Assembly: GCA_947626725.1 (NCBI GenBank)
Contig: CANQTI010000078.1
Location: 1-8,385, forward strand
Source of the DNA: an uncultured Eisenbergiella sp.
GTDB taxonomy: Bacteria > Bacillota > Clostridia > Lachnospirales > Lachnospiraceae
Length of the DNA stretch: 8,385 bases
Direction of reading: 5' to 3'
In this document: positions 1-5,289 of the stretch, in pieces
Numbering within the stretch: position 1 is the first letter of the stretch
Layout: every line of letters starts with the position of its first letter
Translations under genes and position numbers: made by a program
Notes under the pieces: generated by a model
The model's input: the letters and a program-made list of their open reading frames with translations, nothing else
Database searches by the model: none
What the model was told of the DNA's origin: nothing

Positions 1-412
1 GCAGTGTGATCGGTTTATATGCCTTTAACTCACAGTCTTTGCATCGGACACCATCTTTTTTCTGTATATGGCAGCCCAGGTCCCATCGATTAAAGCATTG
101 CGTATAATACCCGTTTTTTCCTGTCTTCGGATTTGTATAACGGAGGTCAAACACATCTTTCCTTCCACGGCAGAACATCATAAAAAAATCATTGGCAATC
201 TTATCCGTAACTTCAAATCTCTTTATTCTGGCTCCTTGATCCGGATCGTAAATATCTGCAGGTTCATTATTGTTGTCCGTTACAATATCCGCATACGAAA
301 TCCCAGCTTCATCAAGACGCTTTTTCAGAAGCAGGTTTTCTTTTTCCAGTGTCTCAATCCTTGCCAGCAACTCTCCTGCCGCATCAGTTTGACGCTTTTC
401 CAACTCCTCCAT
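1..412 (-). CDS. TOTE-type archaeo-eukaryotic primase/helicase, N-terminal part (cut by window edge)
   Basis: The minus-strand frame starting at the ATG at 412-410 stays open to the window edge, giving 137 residues. Residues 1-37 (starting MEELEKRQTD) are heptad-like and probably form a coiled coil. Residues 70-136 carry a pattern I recognise from the primase domain of TOTE conflict-system proteins: FCRGRKDVF at about 80-88, TGKNGY at 97-102, then a putative Cys4 zinc site (C106, C114, C124, C127) ending in RCKDCELKAYKPIT. Full-length relatives are large proteins in which the primase domain is followed by a superfamily II helicase; neither the catalytic acidic residues nor the helicase lies in this window. 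A GGAG sits about 10 bases before the ATG. The frame extends a few codons upstream but has no better start. The gene follows broken nuclease and ATPase genes, so the locus looks like a partly decayed conflict island. The family call is from recognised motifs, not a search. Confidence 0.82.
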   Translation of the reverse strand, partial: MEELEKRQTDAAGELLARIETLEKENLLLKKRLDEAGISYADIVTDNNNEPADIYDPDQGARIKRFEVTDKIANDFFMMFCRGRKDVFDLRYTNPKTGKNGYYTQCFNRWDLGCHIQKKDGVRCKDCELKAYKPITL

Positions 413-490
413 AATCACCACACTCCAGGCAGCTGCCCTTAAAATCTATCATCAATTGATTCTCTCCAACATAAAATTCCCATTCTTATA

Positions 491-705
491 TCAATATTGC
501 AGTAATTTTATAGGCTTATTCTCTATACTCTTACGCTTATCCACATAATCTAACACTTCTTTAGAAAACTCCCGGGCGATTGCCGTTGTCCTAAGCATAT
601 TCATGTCACCGGAGATTTTTTCTGCAAAAACCACGACTCATATCCAATCAGTTGCGCAAGGGCTTTTACATCAAAATCGTCCCTTTTCACTTCAATAATA
701 TTTAA
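491..705 (-). pseudogene. PD-(D/E)XK-like nuclease remnant, C-terminal, frameshifted
   Basis: On the minus strand, codons from about 705 read NIIEVKRDDFDVKALAQLIGY, with a plausible E-x-K nuclease motif (EVK). The frame then reaches a stop at 603-601. Adding one base in the run of six A (plus-strand T 616-621) joins it to a second frame reading ISGDMNMLRTTAIAREF and ending KPIKLLQY with a stop at 493-491. The two parts together look like the end of a predicted restriction-type nuclease; I recognise the style of the domain but cannot name the exact family. The N-terminal part is absent, because the sequence just upstream codes in another frame for the ATPase-like remnant. It is most simply a pseudogene left by a deletion plus a one-base loss. 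A sequencing error could explain the frameshift but not the missing front half. Confidence 0.6.
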
Positions 706-997
706 ATTTAAATCCTTGTTCTAACATTTCATAGGCATAACGAATTCCGGCGTCTCTATACAAGCTATCCACTCTCTTAAATTCACCTCCAAACTGTTCC
801 ATTGACTTATTAAGATATAGGACTCTTGCAATTTTGGCATTGCGTATTTCTGATTCTTTATTCCCTTTTATGTATTCTTCCGAGGCATGGACGCTCGCAT
901 ATTTCCCCGGACTGTATATGGTTATCATTCCCGGATGAATACATATCTCATGACTGGTATGCTCATTGTAGACCGCATAAGCAAAAAAGACTGACAA
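692..997 (-). pseudogene. Schlafen/AlbA_2-type ATP-binding protein, C-terminal HATPase_c_4-like remnant
   Basis: The 101-codon frame resembles the C-terminal ATPase-like domain of proteins with an N-terminal AlbA_2 (Schlafen) domain, often annotated as RecG-like helicases or transcriptional regulators. Visible landmarks are HEICIHPGMITIYSPG at about residues 16-31, then EEYIKGNKESEIRNAKIARVLY, and MEQFGGEFKRVD close to the end, finishing GFKFKYY. The AlbA_2 domain and the first part of the ATPase fold, normally several hundred residues, are missing. The only start is a TTG at 997 without a convincing ribosome binding site. The frame is open upstream only to about 1030, so I read it as a truncated gene and not a small functional one. 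Its stop overlaps the nuclease remnant, with the junction near 694-705. Confidence 0.7.
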
Positions 998-1038
998 GAA
1001 AATAGCGGCTCTCGGATCACCGCCAGAACTACTGAGAG

Positions 1039-1299
1039 TTATCTATTACTTCCAGGCAATTCATGCAGATAAAATCCTTCTTTTTTATCATCCTTGTTCC
1101 ATCCACGCAAAGATGCTCTTTTTACAAATAGTGCTATCCCATGACCATGTTTGCCGCTCAAATACTCTTCAAAGACTTCTACTGGATAAGCTTTTCCATA
1201 CGTTCCCTCGATGTAAAAATCTATAAAGTGCAGTCCGTTTTGCGGATTTTATCAAACAAATCCTCAAAGGAGTCGAACCTGTGAGGGCATAGAACCTTT
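1039..1299 (-). pseudogene. unrecognised degenerate coding fragment with one frameshift
   Basis: Two adjoining minus-strand frames look like one former gene. The first, from about 1299, reads RFDSFEDLFDKIRKTD and stops at 1223-1221. A neighbouring frame takes over at the same place with LHFIDFYIEGTYGKAYP, continues through EVFEEYLSGKHGHGIALFV, and ends YLHELPGSNR with a stop at 1041-1039. The residue composition is protein-like and the two parts abut without overlap, which supports a frameshift near 1220-1236. I do not recognise the family. No start codon with a ribosome binding site is visible, so this is probably the 3' part of a lost gene. It lies directly upstream of the Schlafen-type remnant. 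Confidence 0.4.
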
Positions 1300-1582
1300 T
1301 GCTATCCTTCCGGTAGCTGCGTTTACATTTCCTATATTACCATGTATTGACCATCATAATCAAATTCAAAAACACGAATAATCTCTAATTATCTGTAATT
1401 AACTCTAACTTATAATTACTCGATACTCTTCAAAACCGTAACGAATCCTTTCCGTTTCATTTTACATCGTATGATTTCTGGATTATAGTAAATGGTGTAG
1501 AATCAATGCGAATTTTTTGCAAAAAATCAATCTGCTGGGCAAAAAACTCATTGGAGCAAAGAACCTCCTGGGCCTTGTTCTG
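1300..1582. other. AT-rich spacer without supported gene
   Basis: No convincing coding frame is seen on either strand. The stretch around 1381-1440 has only 16 G or C in 60 bases. Short protein-like pieces occur on the minus strand, for example EIIRVFEFDYDGQYMVI ending near 1333 and ERIRYGFEEYRVI around 1405-1455, but stops interrupt them and they may be relics or chance. It separates the conflict-gene remnants from the holin region. Confidence 0.5.
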
Positions 1583-1663
1583 TTACGTGTCCGCATCAAT
1601 CTCCATCCCTATTTTGAACTCCACCGCTACTTTTGCATCGCAGATCGTTATCCTCTCGATCAG
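1583..1663 (-). pseudogene. possible tail of a serine recombinase (26 codons)
   Basis: In a different frame from the holin end, the minus strand reads LIERITICDAKVAVEFKIGM then EIDADT and a stop at 1585-1583. A short beta-rich ending of this type (Ile-Glu-x-Ile-x-Val/Ile, then Val-Glu-Phe-Lys) is typical of the extreme C-terminus of large serine recombinases of integrative elements. The frame is closed upstream by a stop at 1666-1664, so only the tail remains. The assignment rests on a short, low-information motif and is tentative. Confidence 0.3.
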
Positions 1664-2039
1664 TCATTGGATCCGCATATTTTTGCAGAACATCCCATAG
1701 CCTGTCCGGAACGGGCAGACCAAGATTATGGACATACAACAGGATTTCTCTTCCCTCACATGACAAATAAAAGAGGATCACCGCTATTCTCAGCACACTT
1801 CCTCTGTCAATGAGCTGTACATCCAAAATATTCGCGAGTCCGACCATCACGAAAATAAGCAATATTCTGCCCACTGCCCGGACATTTTCTTTCCATGAAT
1901 ACCGTTTGCAGGATAACAAATATACGATCTTTATAATACAATTCAAAATCATAAATATTACCAATGCGGTAAGCGGTCCATCAAACCCTCCCAAAAAACA
2001 CCCAATTCCTTTCCAAATTGCGGCGGCGATTGTTTTCAT
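1596..2039 (-). CDS. phage/toxin-secretion holin family protein, altered C-terminus
   Basis: The 147-residue product matches the Phage_holin_4_1 (toxin secretion/phage lysis holin) family over residues 1-121. It has the glycine-rich start CFLGGFDGPLTAL at 14-26, hydrophobic segments at about 22-42, 58-75 and 82-94, and the family's ending YLSCEGREIL then NLGLPVPDRL at 91-114. Family members are usually about 130-140 residues. The usual D-Y-x-T-G motif after the first segment is replaced by LNCIIKI, and the usual N-E-x-x-S-I-L-E-N is changed to CEGREILLYVHN, so function may be impaired. From about residue 122 the sequence is polar and unlike the family. There the DNA also encodes a recombinase-like tail in another frame, so the 3' end was probably replaced by a rearrangement near 1675. 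The start has only a weak GGGAAG in front. In phages these proteins permeabilise the inner membrane for endolysin release; no endolysin is present here. Confidence 0.8.
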   Translation of the reverse strand: MKTIAAAIWKGIGCFLGGFDGPLTALVIFMILNCIIKIVYLLSCKRYSWKENVRAVGRILLIFVMVGLANILDVQLIDRGSVLRIAVILFYLSCEGREILLYVHNLGLPVPDRLWDVLQKYADPMTDREDNDLRCKSSGGVQNRDGD

Positions 2040-2100
2040 TTCTTCCCAGAATCCTTTCCTTCTGCCGTTCTCTCACAAAGCATTTTCTCAGTCATGAAAA

Positions 2101-2170
2101 GCCGGTGCAGGTCAGGGCATCAAAAATCGCCGTCTCAGACGATTTTCTAATCCATTCTGACCGCACCGGC
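2101..2170. repeat. long nested inverted repeat / hairpin
   Basis: The outer arms are GCCGGTGCAGGTCAG (2101-2115) and CTGACCGCACCGGC (2157-2170), complementary except for one extra base. Inside lie AAAATCG (2123-2129) and CGATTTT (2140-2146), and between them the small dyad GTCTCAGAC. Read on the minus strand, the outer stem is followed by TTTTC, so it could be a terminator for the small-ORF operon to its right. It overlaps the last codons of the ORF ending at 2147. A small palindromic mobile element is an alternative. Confidence 0.6.
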
Positions 2171-2341
2171 TCCCTCAATACGGTTTCCAAGCCATATGGT
2201 TTGCTCTGGTACAATCCAGTCCTTCATACATCTGATCTTCTCCGGCTTATCGATACGATGAAGGGCTATCCCTGCACAAATCATGCCGCGGCAGAATCCT
2301 TCCGCCTGCATGTGTGGCCGTATCGCGGGAAAATCATTCAT
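2147..2341 (-). CDS. small ORF of unknown function, possibly continuation of the preceding ORF
   Basis: The ATG-initiated frame gives 64 residues, beginning MNDFPAIRPHMQAEGFCRGM and ending GAGAVRMD. I do not recognise it. There is no ribosome binding site in the 20 bases before the ATG. The same frame is open further upstream (about 2367 onward), reading KLETQPVIV into the ATG, which sounds like genuine protein. It is offset by -1 from the 62-residue ORF that ends at 2362, and the frames meet at a T-AAA-AAG-GG stretch. It could therefore be the second half of one gene of about 130 codons, split by a mutation or joined by -1 frameshifting. Independent translation is less likely. Confidence 0.4.
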   Translation of the reverse strand: MNDFPAIRPHMQAEGFCRGMICAGIALHRIDKPEKIRCMKDWIVPEQTIWLGNRIEGAGAVRMD

Positions 2342-2361
2342 TACAATTACAGGCTGCGTTT

Positions 2362-2550
2362 CTAACTTCCCTTTTTATACTTCTTTCCTCTGCTTTTTCT
2401 GTATATTTCCGGGTTCATGGCCTGTTCCTCTAATTGCAAAAGGGACAGCGAACAATTCTTCGCTATCAACAAAATCGTTTTTCCATCCCTCCTGCATCTG
2501 CAGAATTGTTTTCCATCTTCTGATAAAATAGGATATTCATTATCGTTCAT
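2362..2550 (-). CDS. 62-residue protein of unknown function, coupled to the HsdM-like gene
   Basis: This ORF begins at the ATG at 2550-2548, inside the last codons of the HsdM-like gene, whose stop is at 2542-2540. An exact GGAGG (plus strand CCTCC, 2558-2562) lies seven bases before the ATG, still within the upstream gene, a clear sign of coupled translation. The product starts MNDNEYPILSEDGKQFCRCR and ends in a very basic tail (RKSRGKKYKKGS). It has two close cysteines (CRC), no membrane segment and no domain I can name. The small size, strong start signal and coupling suggest an accessory partner of the HsdM/HsdS-like proteins; that is inference from position only. Confidence 0.62.
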   Translation of the reverse strand: MNDNEYPILSEDGKQFCRCRRDGKTILLIAKNCSLSLLQLEEQAMNPEIYRKSRGKKYKKGS

Positions 2551-4018
2551 CTCGTTTCCTCCATTGTGCTTTCAGATCAATATACCTGTTCACAGCTTCC
2601 TCATACTCGACGTCCGCCTCAGACAACTCTTCCTGCAGTTCTTTTTTCTCGGCAAACAGTTCCGAAAGCTCCTGTCCCTGCACAATAAAGTCTTCTTCAA
2701 TATATGCGCTTGGGCCAAAGCAATATCTGTTTCTCTCGATTTCGCCAACTGTAACCGTTTTGGACAATCCCTCTGCCGTTTCCCGTTCCCGTATAAGGAA
2801 AGACAAACTCTCCATATCCGGTATACAGAGGTCACGCAGCCTGGTATCAAACCGAAACCATTTTCTGCCCTCCCGTCCCGCCAGACTCACCATATAAACC
2901 GACGTTTTTTTTCTCCCCCTGCGAAATACCACCAGCGCCACAGACATACCGCTCCCGCTCAGGATCCCCCTGGGAAATTCAATAACCATATCCAACAGGT
3001 TCTCCCTGAGAATACATTTTCGTATCTCTTCTGATCCTCCGGCTCTGCTGAGAAGCCCTAAAGGCATAAACACATATCCACAGCCTTCCTTATTTAAGGC
3101 CTGTACCGTATGTCTCGCATAAATCCACGGATCAATTATTGGATATTCCTGCCACCATGCAATGCACCGTGATATTTTGTACCCATCAGCATATATTTGC
3201 TGGTCCGAAACCGCTGATCTGTAAGGCGGAATAACAGCATATACCCGATCACATTTCCCGATAACCGCTGATTCATCATCAGGCAGGCAGGGAAACGATC
3301 CTTTCTGTATCTCAATCTTTCTATTTCCCGCGGCCATCAGCAAAATCATCTGAAACACCACCCCAAAACGGGCTGTTCCAATCGATATGCACACCGTTTC
3401 TAACGCGCCGGATATACAGTAAGACAAAAGCAGTATGCTCTCTCCCGTCAGGCCATACCAACGCTTTCCATCTCCTGTCTCTGCTATTATCTTTAAGAAT
3501 TCCATAAGCTGCAGCGGAATTGCCGCAGCCGTCCGTATTCCCGCGATATACCCAGAATCCATCACAAATTCAATCGCGGCAGCCAAATAAATATTTCTTT
3601 TGTTCTTCCATCCTGCAGGTTCTGTCCGGTCCAATTCCTCGAGCACCCGCTCCAGAAGCTTCATCTTATCAAAAATGCCGCTCTGTTCCAGCAGCTGAAA
3701 CAAATTATTCCTTTCCCCCGGAACAGTACACCGCTTCAGCTGAGGAAAATCCCGCAGCCTCTCAATCCACGCCGGATATACTCTGCCCAATTCCGCGGCA
3801 TCGTGACAACGATCTGCCTGTTCCTTTTCCGTTTTCCATTCCCCCGAAGCGGAAAAATACTTCACCATCAGGCAAAACACGCCGACAATAACCTCTTTCC
3901 CCCAGGAATCCAACCAGAATGGTTCAGAATGCCTCATATAATTTTTAATGTGATGGGCAATCTGTATTCCTTTCTTATAATCCTCTTCGTCCGTACACTC
4001 TATCAGCGATTCATTCAT
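2540..4018 (-). CDS. HsdM-like N6-methyltransferase homologue, catalytic motifs degenerate
   Basis: The 492-residue protein has the layout of type I restriction HsdM / N6_Mtase proteins. The late core is well kept: YVFMPLGLLSRAGGSEEIRK (about 315-334), then ENLLDMVIEFPRGILSGSGM (339-358) and ALVVFRRGRK, matching the usual segment from VVLP to the LLVL strand. The catalytic parts are not kept. The AdoMet motif (normally D-P-x-x-G-x-G) aligns with YGLTGES at about 188-194, and motif IV N-P-P-Y/F is IPPY at 263-266 within DRVYAVIPPY. Loss of the Asn argues strongly against adenine methylation. Residues 447-486 form a charged coiled coil, as in HsdM tails that bind HsdS. An upstream ATG at 4030 adds four residues but lacks a ribosome binding site, while AGAGGA precedes the ATG at 4018, so I prefer the latter. 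It follows the HsdS-like gene, and no HsdR or intact methyltransferase is nearby. Confidence 0.85.
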   Translation of the reverse strand: MNESLIECTDEEDYKKGIQIAHHIKNYMRHSEPFWLDSWGKEVIVGVFCLMVKYFSASGEWKTEKEQADRCHDAAELGRVYPAWIERLRDFPQLKRCTVPGERNNLFQLLEQSGIFDKMKLLERVLEELDRTEPAGWKNKRNIYLAAAIEFVMDSGYIAGIRTAAAIPLQLMEFLKIIAETGDGKRWYGLTGESILLLSYCISGALETVCISIGTARFGVVFQMILLMAAGNRKIEIQKGSFPCLPDDESAVIGKCDRVYAVIPPYRSAVSDQQIYADGYKISRCIAWWQEYPIIDPWIYARHTVQALNKEGCGYVFMPLGLLSRAGGSEEIRKCILRENLLDMVIEFPRGILSGSGMSVALVVFRRGRKKTSVYMVSLAGREGRKWFRFDTRLRDLCIPDMESLSFLIRERETAEGLSKTVTVGEIERNRYCFGPSAYIEEDFIVQGQELSELFAEKKELQEELSEADVEYEEAVNRYIDLKAQWRKRDER

Positions 4019-4067
4019 ACTTCCTCTCATTCTGCCGTCGATCAGGCGGCATTTGAATCAATGGAGC

Positions 4068-4125
4068 TTTGTGCGACAGCACAAATCCCGAGATTGAAAA
4101 TGGCCGAACGGCTATTTTTCAATCT
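4068..4125. promoter_or_regulatory. two adjacent hairpins between the HsdS-like and HsdM-like genes
   Basis: The first dyad is TTTGTGC-GACA-GCACAAA (4068-4085), a perfect 7-bp stem with a 4-base loop. The second spans 4091-4125: arms AGATTGAAAA and TTTTCAATCT, with an inner GCCG/CGGC stem and one bulged A. The second one covers the stop codon of the HsdS-like gene (4114-4112). Neither is followed by a T-run on the minus strand, so an RNA-processing, stability or attenuation role fits better than plain termination. They lie in the roughly 90-base gap before the HsdM-like start. Confidence 0.5.
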
Positions 4126-4720
4126 TGCCCGCCTCCAAAACAGCCTCTGCTATCACGCAGTCGCTGATCTCCTGCTGCTTCTGCGCCATTTTTTCCAGGA
4201 CTGCCTTTCTCTGGCAGGAGCTCCAATAGGCCTCTCCTATAATCTTTTGCTCTTTTATCGGAAGTATCGGGATCTGCAGTTCCTGAAGCGCCCGCGCTCT
4301 CACCATTGCCGCCGGAGAGGCATTCACGCCCATCAACAGATCCTTTCTCGCATATTGAGAATTCAAATACCCCAGAAGATAATATGGGTCTATTGTTTCT
4401 TCATGAATTCCCCGAAGGATCGCACAATAACTGGGAATCATAAGTCCCGCATTCTCTTCCCCCGTCCATGCACAGTCATAGGGGGAAGACAGCTTGACCA
4501 CAATATCCCCTTTTGCCGTTATGCGTCTTAAAGGAACCTGCTTTTTCAATAATGCAGTTCCCAACAACCCGTGATGAATAACACCGCCTGATATCGCACT
4601 CGGCAATAGTACCCTTATTTCCGCGATACTCTTCTCTGTTTCATTTTCGCCACAGACAACCCGATTCATAATCTGGCCGGTTATCACGTCATCCATTATC
4701 TCTCTTAAACATACTTTCAT
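4112..4720 (-). CDS. HsdS-like specificity subunit, single recognition domain
   Basis: The 202-residue protein resembles half of a type I restriction specificity subunit (Methylase_S). Typical elements in order are ITGQIMNR at 13-20, VLLPSAISGGVI at 37-48, GDIVVKLSSPYD at 71-82, GLMIPSYCAILRG at 92-104, YLLGYLNS at 114-121, and IPILPIKEQKIIGEAY at 150-165. A helical tail (about 160-192) corresponds to the conserved spacer helix that packs against HsdM. Full HsdS proteins have two recognition domains and about 400 residues; single-domain forms can work as dimers and then read a palindromic site. The start ATG at 4720 has AGAGGG four bases upstream, and a well-formed promoter lies about 45 bases before the gene. 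A nine-codon leader frame (starting MNNLSK) ends in an ATGA overlap with this start. The gene precedes the HsdM-like gene, the reverse of the common M-S order. Confidence 0.88.
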   Translation of the reverse strand: MKVCLREIMDDVITGQIMNRVVCGENETEKSIAEIRVLLPSAISGGVIHHGLLGTALLKKQVPLRRITAKGDIVVKLSSPYDCAWTGEENAGLMIPSYCAILRGIHEETIDPYYLLGYLNSQYARKDLLMGVNASPAAMVRARALQELQIPILPIKEQKIIGEAYWSSCQRKAVLEKMAQKQQEISDCVIAEAVLEAGKIEK

Positions 4721-4765
4721 CGCGCCCTCTTTGATAGGTTATTCATGTTCAAATCTATTTGTTTC

Positions 4766-4794
4766 AGGATATCACCTTTGGCTTCTTTTGTCAA
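4766..4794 (-). promoter_or_regulatory. sigma-70/SigA-type promoter for the HsdS-like operon
   Basis: On the minus strand a consensus -35 TTGACA (4794-4789) is followed after exactly 17 bases by TATCCT (4771-4766) as the -10. Transcription would start near 4758, leaving a leader of roughly 40 bases before the HsdS-like ATG at 4720. Position and orientation fit the operon well. The -10 differs from TATAAT at two positions. Confidence 0.6.
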
Positions 4795-4950
4795 TAAGGA
4801 TTTACAGGATGTCAGGACTAAAAGAGCGTTTATTCTCAAAGGTCCCCAACGCAATTTCAAGAATATGCGGCCCGCCCGTTTATTCTTTCCTCCAGCAAAT
4901 GATTCTCAAACGGATTAAAGGGCCGGCAGGAATGTGTTGCAACTGAATAA
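4795..4950. other. intergenic stretch with repeated 10-mer
   Basis: No gene is supported here. The sequence CGTTTATTCT occurs twice in direct orientation, at 4827-4836 and 4877-4886, exactly 50 bases apart. A short minus-strand frame reading GGPHILEIALGTFENKRSFS, ending in DIL, is open, but it has no start signal. The stretch lies directly upstream of the HsdS-like promoter, so the repeats might be regulator sites or part of a dispersed repeat. Confidence 0.35.
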
Positions 4951-4952
4951 AT

Positions 4953-5028
4953 AAAAAAACGAAGATACCCTCTCCTGAGCTGTCATTCAGCCGCCAAGCA
5001 AAATCCGACTCGAAAGAAGGTATCTTCG
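4953..5028 (-). terminator. terminator-like inverted repeat downstream of the M56 gene
   Basis: Perfect 10-base arms CGAAGATACC (4960-4969) and GGTATCTTCG (5019-5028) enclose about 49 bases that contain a smaller GCTG/CAGC hairpin. On the minus strand the second arm is followed at once by seven T (plus-strand A 4953-4959). That is the arrangement of an intrinsic terminator for transcription coming from the M56 gene. The long loop is unusual for a terminator, so a small excised-element remnant remains possible. Confidence 0.55.
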
Positions 5029-5289
5029 CTATTCCTATTACAATATAGTAATGCGTTTTTATTTATCTCTAATTCGTTGCATAAAAGCATTATCAGTGCA
5101 TACAGATGTAGTTGTTCCTCACTCCGCAGCACCGGTTTTTTACGGGAATATGCACACACAGACCGACCGCCGATTTATACCTGTCCCATGGATTCACTAT
5201 CGTCATCCTGCAGCCCGCAAGCAATCTCTGACCTGCCTTCCACCCCGTCAATTCGAATATACAAAACGTTTCTGGTCCTTTTCGTTTCG
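5029..5289. other. intergenic 3' region of the M56 gene, no supported gene
   Basis: Between the terminator-like repeat and the M56 stop there is no coding frame with a start signal. A minus-strand frame of 37 codons (starting MTIVNPWDRYKS) exists but has no convincing ribosome binding site. A partial dyad ATTAC-N6-GTAAT lies at 5037-5052; it only loosely resembles a BlaI operator and its spacing is two bases too wide. Confidence 0.4.

Noticed and set aside
68..442. Plus-strand 124-codon frame at the left end
   Set aside because: It is antisense to the primase motifs, which are much more convincing.
412..490. Minus-strand frame reading EWEFYVGENQLMIDFKGSCL ahead of the primase start
   Set aside because: It has a protein-like flavour and a Cys-x-x-Cys, but is only about 20 codons before it becomes a shadow of the primase gene, and has no start signal.
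1266..1282. tRNA T-arm-like sequence GGTTCGACTCC on the minus strand
   Set aside because: Only four of five stem pairs form, and no matching acceptor or other arms are found upstream; it lies inside a coding remnant.
2540..4018. Functional type I restriction-modification locus
   Set aside because: No HsdR gene is in the window and the M-like protein lacks the NPPY and AdoMet motifs.
3803..4531. Plus-strand open frame of 242 codons across the HsdM/HsdS-like junction
   Set aside because: It lies opposite two recognisable genes, and its residue mix and lack of a ribosome binding site mark it as a shadow.
5037..5052. ATTAC-N6-GTAAT dyad as a BlaI operator
   Set aside because: The spacing is two bases wider than TACA-N2-TGTA, the centre is not symmetric, and it lies downstream of the operon and not at its promoter.
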